Shown piece after piece: positions 58,393 to 64,000 of a DNA stretch of 64,000 bases. The stretch is from Pyrenopolyporus hunteri (taxonomy: Eukaryota; Ascomycota; Sordariomycetes; Xylariales; Hypoxylaceae), in the NCBI GenBank assembly GCA_902806595.1, contig CADCXC010000043.1, forward strand, positions 434,001-498,000, read 5' to 3'. The position numbers and the translations under genes were made by a program. Within the stretch, counting starts at the first letter, position 1. Each line of letters opens with the position of its first letter. A model generated the notes under the pieces. The model was not told the origin of the DNA and searched no databases. It saw nothing but the letters and a program-made list of their open reading frames with translations.

Positions 58393-61300
58393 CTACTCAG
58401 TTCCTTCGAGGGTGAGCACGATTCCATTCGAAACGGCCAGTTCCCGTATCAAGTCAGCGCATGCGCCGTGAGTGTTTTCCTTCGCAAGGCGCATCGCTTC
58501 ACGACACTGCTCGATTGGGAAGCCACCGCGACTTACATTCCAAAGAAGTTTAATCATGTCAAGTCGACCATACTCAGCCGCGGCCTCGATAGGCCACCGC
58601 CCGCCGAATTCAGATGGTGGAGCAAACAGGTCTGCGCAGAAATCAAGCAGTAAAGCAGCGATGTTACAATTTCTGCTCATGGCCGCGCATTGCAGTGCCG
58701 TCCGGCCATGGAAATTTGCTGGTTTTCCGTTAACGTCCGCTCCTTTCTCAATCAACAACTTGACTATTTCGAGACTACAGTTTTCTGCCGCTGCTTGAAG
58801 GGGCGTTCTCTTGATTCCTAGAATGGCCTTTGTATTGATTTGCGCGCCGCAGTCGATCAAAAATTGCACCATGAACCGATTCTTCGTTTCGATCGCCTTT
58901 AATAGCGGTGTCCAGTTTCTTCGTCGTCCGCACTCATCACAGTCCGTGAATATTATCCCGTTAATATCGCATCCCGCATCAAGGAGCCGCGTGGTCAACG
59001 GGAAAGCTTGTTGATGGTTTTCTGCGTCCCTGGTAACCGCTGCCCCGAGCGGTGAGGCCTGAATTCTTGATACTCTGGGATCAGAATAAGAAAGACAAAA
59101 AGCGCTTAAGGACCTGAAGTCGATAGCCTTGCATTCAAGGAATAAATCCAAAATCTCAGTGCCGTTGGATGTTTCTTGGATGACTTTCGCAAGAGACTGT
59201 GTCCCAAATTGCGGGATAGATTTTTCCGTGGACGGGACGTATTGAAACCAGATCCGCAACAAATCGACATGCAGGTTTTCGCCATCGAGGTCATATTCGT
59301 TTATGCCAAGTGCATCCGCCCCTAATTCGAATAAACGACGAAGCATTGCGCAGTCGTGCCGCTGGAACGCGATCGGTAAGTATTCGGTTAAGACTCTTCT
59401 GTCGAGCAAGCTAGCCCCTAATGAGGAGTCGATCATGTCGATATTCCTGTGCATCGCGCGACCCAGGGGGCAAGAACAGTTATGGTTATAGAGGAAACGT
59501 TTAAGATTAGTGATAGGGAAGAAACGAAATGGGACCAGAGAGGCATGTTTTTGGTCGTTTTAACGAAGAATTCCATCATATCCCCGACGCCAAATTTTGC
59601 GGATCCATGTACGAGAATTCGACCCCAGCATCGAGCAGGAACCGAACGACGTCTTCATGTTCGTTTTTACCGGCATCCCACAAGGCTCGTATTAGGTACT
59701 CGCCTTTATACTCGGGATGGACGAGCAATAGCTTCTTCACGTAATCGAGGTCCCCCACCCCAGCTGCTGCAGAAAGCGCGAGAGAAATCTGATCCATCTC
59801 GTCGAGGTGGTCCAAGGCGCCTCTGATCTCGAGCTCTCTTACCAGATCTTTGTCCCCGGCTCTTATCGCTTCAGATAGTGGTGTTCCGTAGCGCAGGCGA
59901 TGCCAGCGGGAAATATGTATGGGAGGGTTTCGTTCAAGAATGAGTTGAACAATCTCGCGACTGCCGCTCCTGATTGCAGCAGTGAGTACTTCAGCGGGAT
60001 ATCCGACGTACTGGAGATAGGATCGCACGAGTTGAATATGACCTCGTTCGGCAGCCCTGGTGATCTCAGATTGTATATCAATGCAATATTGAGTTAAAAA
60101 TCGGTTACAACCGCCCTGCTCGCAGTCGTCAAACAGAAGCTTGTCAAATGCATTCTTAGCTTTTTCGTCCGTGAGTTTCTCTACGATTAAGTCCAGTCCA
60201 GAACGCCCGTGCATACCGCGTATGAAGTCGATACGGTTATTCGGTGGCACCTCACGCAACAGCTTTTCAGCAAGATCCGTTCGAACAAATTGTATAAAGG
60301 CCCTGAGAACGAGCCCTACGCGAACCGCCGCTCCTGAGCGTATTAAACAATCCACCATATTGAGCCATTCTTGGGAGAAGGCACTATGGCTACGTCCACC
60401 ATATTCTTCGGGGGCGATACCTTTGATCAAATGGCCCAGAGCCCCTTTATGGTCATGGCATGCCATGTCGGGGTCGGTGTCCTTGGTAAATGTTCGATTT
60501 ACATCAGGATTGAATTGGAGTAACTGGTGAATCGCCTGTATGTGCTGGAGCTCGGCAAGCCGCTCGAGGGGGTGTACTTTTCCCCCCCTATAAAGCAGGC
60601 TATTTCGTCTATATTCACCAAGCCCGTTTTGACAACTTCTCTGATTGCCTGATGATCTCCGTAGTCCACCCAGGCGCGGAATAAGTTTTCTGCAATAGCC
60701 CTCGTAACGTGTATTGGCTTATTCTGGAACAAGTGAGGTAATAATCCGATAACATTCGTGTTCTGGCTGAGAAATCTAGGCACCACTTCTAGTGGTATCC
60801 CATCCAAGCCACAAAATCCATTCACGGTAGAGGATAGGAGTATTCGACATATTTCGGTCTCGTGATTCTTTTGTGAGTGCCAGGCCATACTACCATTCCT
60901 GCAGTACAATATGGGGTCTGCAATAATTGTATCCAATGTTCGCAGGGTTTGTCTGGCATCTACGTAAGTTTTAGCGATGGGCTTCCCATTAGTGTTCGTC
61001 ATAGCCGCCGCAACTTCGAGGAAGAATATCGCGGCCGGATTCTCAGCCCCGGATAAGAGAGACGACTCCTGCATCGGGGACGTAAATGATGTCAACTGAA
61101 TGCATTTTGACAAATGCTCGCGTTCGAATTGCTCAAAAGGTAAATCATTCAGGAAAGCCGAGCTAAACGGAAACTGAGTCATATTATTCAATTGCGGCAG
61201 CGGATTCATCAATTGTAACGTTGCGTCGGTAATGTCCAGGTTAAGATCATAGCTTGGAGGTGACTGAGGAACTCGAGTTACTACACCCGCAGTCTGTGAG

Positions 61301-62017
61301 AGGACTTGATCGTTGTCGTTAACGAAGGTGGCCAGATCAGGAATAGGATATGACCACGGCCCAGGAGATATGGTTGAAGGCGTTGAGAGCTCAGCGATAC
61401 CGAAGCATGAGACGGGTAGAGTAGATTCAACCTCAAGTTGGACTTCTTGCGTAGCGAACTCGGCTACCTCACTAATACCTGTCGACTGTTGGTGGGGCGG
61501 CATAGCCTCATTCGCTGAATCCTCATACAGGGTCCAGTTACCGCTTGAGTCCTGGACTTCGATGGAAACGGTTTTGAGCAGACTGTCATCTACTTCTCGT
61601 GGGTCCCCTTCCATTCGGCGCCGTTTCTTGGAAGGGAGATCACTCTTGCAGTGGCGTTTGGCTCGACGAACCCGATCCGTTGACACTGGGTGGCCTGAAA
61701 TCACTACTCTTGCTTGAATGCCTTGAGAAGATAGGTAGTCAATCTTTGGTAAGATTGCTTCCCATTCGAATTTCTTCAAGTTCTTACGAGCGTTCCACGT
61801 CCGTAACTGAGCCTCGTATTGCGATATACTACATGAACACGGTCAGGACGGAATTTTAATATGAATGGTGGCCTCACGTAGCTGCGAACCCATAGTCCCT
61901 TTCCATAGTCTCGGCCAATTCATCGCCGGAGATTTCCGACGTTATGTAGAGGCCAAGAATAGTTTCCTTGTGGAGATTCCAACTCTCCGGAGAGATTCTA
62001 CTCCTCTTGCCAGCCAT
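58393..62017 (-). pseudogene. Clr5-domain ankyrin-repeat protein with a one-base frameshift
   Basis: Exons (minus strand): 62017-61878, 61828-59589, 59446-58393. Exon 1 and the start of exon 2 encode a Clr5 domain: ISPESWNLHKETILGLYI, then QYEAQLRTWNARKNLKKFEW. A basic stretch follows (KRHCKSDLPSKKRRRM, nuclear-localisation-like). The second half holds ankyrin repeats (TPLLKAIETKNRFMVQFLIDCGA, TPLQAAAENCSLEIVKLLIEKGADVNGK). Within exon 2 the frame breaks at a run of seven C (60582-60588, plus strand): upstream reads ...DEIACFIGG and downstream continues in the other frame as GKVHPLERLAELQHI. One extra base there would give 3435 nt, exactly 1145 codons. The last intron uses a weak GTCGGG donor. 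Fungal Clr5-ankyrin proteins are numerous and mostly of unknown role. Confidence 0.75.
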
Positions 62018-63267
62018 GCTTTTTAGCAAAGCAAGATATCGTAAGATGATAGACTACCTATTTCGCCTCGAGGAGAGAGTTCAGGAGCAGGTTCCTCTAA
62101 ACCAACGATGGCAGGAACGGGGAGTGAGGAAAGTAGTGGGCGCTGGAAGAGATAGGTATTCTTGCACCTCATCCAATGACGCATACACAGCTACATAGGT
62201 AGGTATCTATAATTATATGTGTAGACTGTTAAAGCTGGCTGCGCGGCTCGGGAGCCTGTTGCCAAGCGAAACTATGCGAATATCTATACAGCCGCCCTGG
62301 TAAGCTGTCGTAGGCTCTATAGGGTGGTTTTGTCGGATGCTAGAGTAGGACTGAGATTTTGTTTTCGGATTTTGTCGCGCAGTACGCAGGCTTTGTCCTT
62401 GTCCCCCAGGTTTTGTCACCGAAATTATTTTTTCACTATCGTCCAATTATGTGGTCCGCGGCCTGTCTATCAGCAGCAGGCTCTGAAAATTCCCGGCGGG
62501 CCCTGTTCGTCGTGATGCAAGGTCTCATATTTCCGTCCCTAATTGGTCTTGGGAAGTAACTGATGGATAGTAGGATTGAAAAGAATATAGGTAGGGTAGT
62601 CTAGGCTACAATCGAGTATTCCCGAATTTAGGAGGGCCTTTAACGAATCTGGCATGAAGATGTCCAAAAAATGCCCCTTACCACACAAATACCGGACGTT
62701 TCGTGTGTCTCCTCCCCGTTGCTTCTCCAGAATCCATAGCTTGACTATATTCCCCGTCATAGGCACATATCTTGCGGCTAGGACAACATTCATATCCATT
62801 CGTTTACATCCATACCTTTCATTCTTGCTGCTTCTAACTTGGAGGGGCGTGCTAAGACTACGTAGAGACTTGATAAAGAGCCAGAGGGAACGATTGAACA
62901 GACCGGATGACGCTCACGACCATCAAAAAAGGGGGTCGAACCCACACCCAATTCCGGGACTGCTTAAGGGGGTTGTGATCGCCACCTTACATGATCCATG
63001 TTTTATGTCGCCAGGCGTTACAGTCAGAGAAACGTCATATATAGATTCGCTACTGCGTCACGTTAACGTATAATTCATGCGAAAACGTGCGCGATATTGT
63101 CTCAATCTCCGCTCCGACTTTCAAGTCGTCTATCTACACTAGGTAGATGCTTTGACACGCATTTAGAAACAGTGAAATGGAGAAACAGTATTCCCATTAT
63201 ATAATATGGCGGAAGCTACGCTGAAGATTTAGGTACTAAGATATTTCACGATTAAAAGTCAGCCATA
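62018..63267. other. Intergenic region
   Basis: A minus-strand frame at 62799-62539 (86 aa) is protein-like in places (GKGHFLDIFMPDSLKALLNSG) but unrecognised and may be a gene remnant. No other gene seen. Confidence 0.4.
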
Positions 63268-64000
63268 ATGAACAATTTAGCGAGCAGAATCTCTGAACTA
63301 TCCAACCATCGTCGCGAGGGCGATTGCCATAGCGAGGGGAACGGCGCTTCGATCATCAAACTCTTACAAGACGAAGTCCTCAGCTTCCATTCAGTCGAAG
63401 ATGCCGCCGCGACCTTCGCGAAACGGTTTAATGATTTTAGTAATTGCAAGGTGCTGCTCATCGGCGACGGCTCACACGGTACGTCCGAATTTTACGTGGC
63501 CCGAGCCGAGATCACGAAACACATGATTGAGCGACACGGGTTTAACATAGTGGCTGTTGAGGTTGATTGGCCGGACGCCGAAGCGGTCGACCGGTACGTT
63601 CGGCGTCGGACCGGATGCGGGAAACAGGCCAGCATCGAGCCCTCGGGCGCAGCCCGGCAGGCGAACCGCGAGCCGGCCTTCATGCGCTTCCCTACGTGGA
63701 TGTGGCGCAACATGGAGGTGCATGACTTCGTTGAGTGGCTGCGGGAGCACAACAAGGATCGGGATGTGCACGACGCGAGAAATGTCGGATTCTACGGGCT
63801 GGATCTTTACTCGCTAGGCGCGTCGATGCGTGCCGTCATCCAGTACCTTGACGGCGTCGATCGAGACATGGCGGAGCTCGCAAGGGACCGATACGGGGAG
63901 CTGATGGTGTGGGCTGAAAACCCCAAAGAATACGGCCTTGAGACACTGGTGTCCGCATTCAAAGGCTACGAAGATGAGGTCTTGAACATGCTTAAAGACC
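63268..64000 (+). CDS. Erythromycin esterase-like protein (3' end outside window)
   Basis: First 244 codons of a gene that runs off the window. The family includes bacterial macrolide esterases and many uncharacterised hydrolases. Signature: LLIGDGSHGTSEFYVARAEI (from about residue 64; His70 corresponds to the catalytic His), then MIERHGFNIVAVEVDWPDA, RYVRRRTG, and AFMRFPTWMWRNMEVHDFVEWLR, NVGFYGLDLYSLG. In most members the motif is GExSHG; here the Glu is Asp (D67). No signal peptide, so a cytosolic location is likely. Fungal copies are usually thought to have come from bacteria; the GC-rich codons here look native. It is not evidence for resistance. Confidence 0.88.
   Translation, partial: MNNLASRISELSNHRREGDCHSEGNGASIIKLLQDEVLSFHSVEDAAATFAKRFNDFSNCKVLLIGDGSHGTSEFYVARAEITKHMIERHGFNIVAVEVDWPDAEAVDRYVRRRTGCGKQASIEPSGAARQANREPAFMRFPTWMWRNMEVHDFVEWLREHNKDRDVHDARNVGFYGLDLYSLGASMRAVIQYLDGVDRDMAELARDRYGELMVWAENPKEYGLETLVSAFKGYEDEVLNMLKD

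Noticed and set aside
62915..62975. tRNA-like T-arm (GGGTTCGACCCC) on the minus strand with a possible variable arm
   Set aside because: No D-arm, no matching acceptor stem and weak T-stem pairing; at best an old tRNA fragment.
1..64000. CRISPR arrays, insertion sequences, transposases
   Set aside because: No regularly spaced repeats, terminal inverted repeats with a transposase, or reverse-transcriptase motifs were seen.

Overview
The window is nuclear DNA of a filamentous ascomycete (Pezizomycotina, most likely a Sordariomycete). The evidence is: genes split by 40-230 bp introns with GT..AG ends; single-gene transcription units on both strands; fungus-specific families (AA9 lytic polysaccharide monooxygenase, fungal rhodopsin-like membrane protein, Clr5-ankyrin protein, NmrA-like reductase, Spg1/Tem1 GTPase); and AT-richer intergenic DNA carrying a dispersed palindrome, CCTACCTAGGTA. 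Order or genus cannot be fixed from sequence alone. Splice sites below were placed by hand from GT/AG signals, reading frame and family motifs, so exact exon ends are predictions.

Layout. 0-5 kb: the 3' end of a gamma-butyrobetaine-dioxygenase-like gene, a small gene broken by a stop codon, two small coiled-coil genes, and an interstitial telomere-type repeat. 6-24 kb: a housekeeping block with CAND1 (cullin exchange), a mitochondrial membrane protein, the Spg1/Tem1 septation GTPase, a six-exon secreted AA9 monooxygenase, and a convergent pair of glycine cleavage H protein and porphobilinogen deaminase. 25-32 kb: two secreted-protein genes (one a 10-cysteine effector-like protein), an unknown Cys-rich-N-terminus protein and a short-chain dehydrogenase. 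33-51 kb: mitochondrial NAD(P) transhydrogenase, a hidden small conserved gene, a rhodopsin-like membrane protein, an NmrA-like reductase, complex I subunit NDUFA12 (seven exons, one only 7 nt) divergent from the phosphatidylglycerophosphate synthase PGS1, and a secreted GH5 endoglucanase. 52-64 kb: accessory genes, namely an acetoacetate-decarboxylase-fold-like secreted protein, a small secreted protein, a 482-aa orphan, a frameshifted Clr5-ankyrin gene and the 5' part of an erythromycin-esterase-like gene.

How they fit together. Several genes serve mitochondria: NNT makes NADPH, NDUFA12 belongs to complex I, PGS1 makes the cardiolipin precursor, GcvH belongs to the glycine cleavage system, and there is one unknown inner-membrane candidate. 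HEM3 feeds haem synthesis. AA9 and GH5 indicate growth on plant cell wall. The genes do not form an obvious biosynthetic cluster, and no transposase, CRISPR array or clear tRNA was found. The strongest unusual items are the AA9 enzyme with Phe at the axial copper position, the 7-nt microexon, the NDUFA12/PGS1 shared promoter, and three genes broken by single lesions (two in-frame TAG stops and one homopolymer frameshift). No wholly new multi-gene system is evident.
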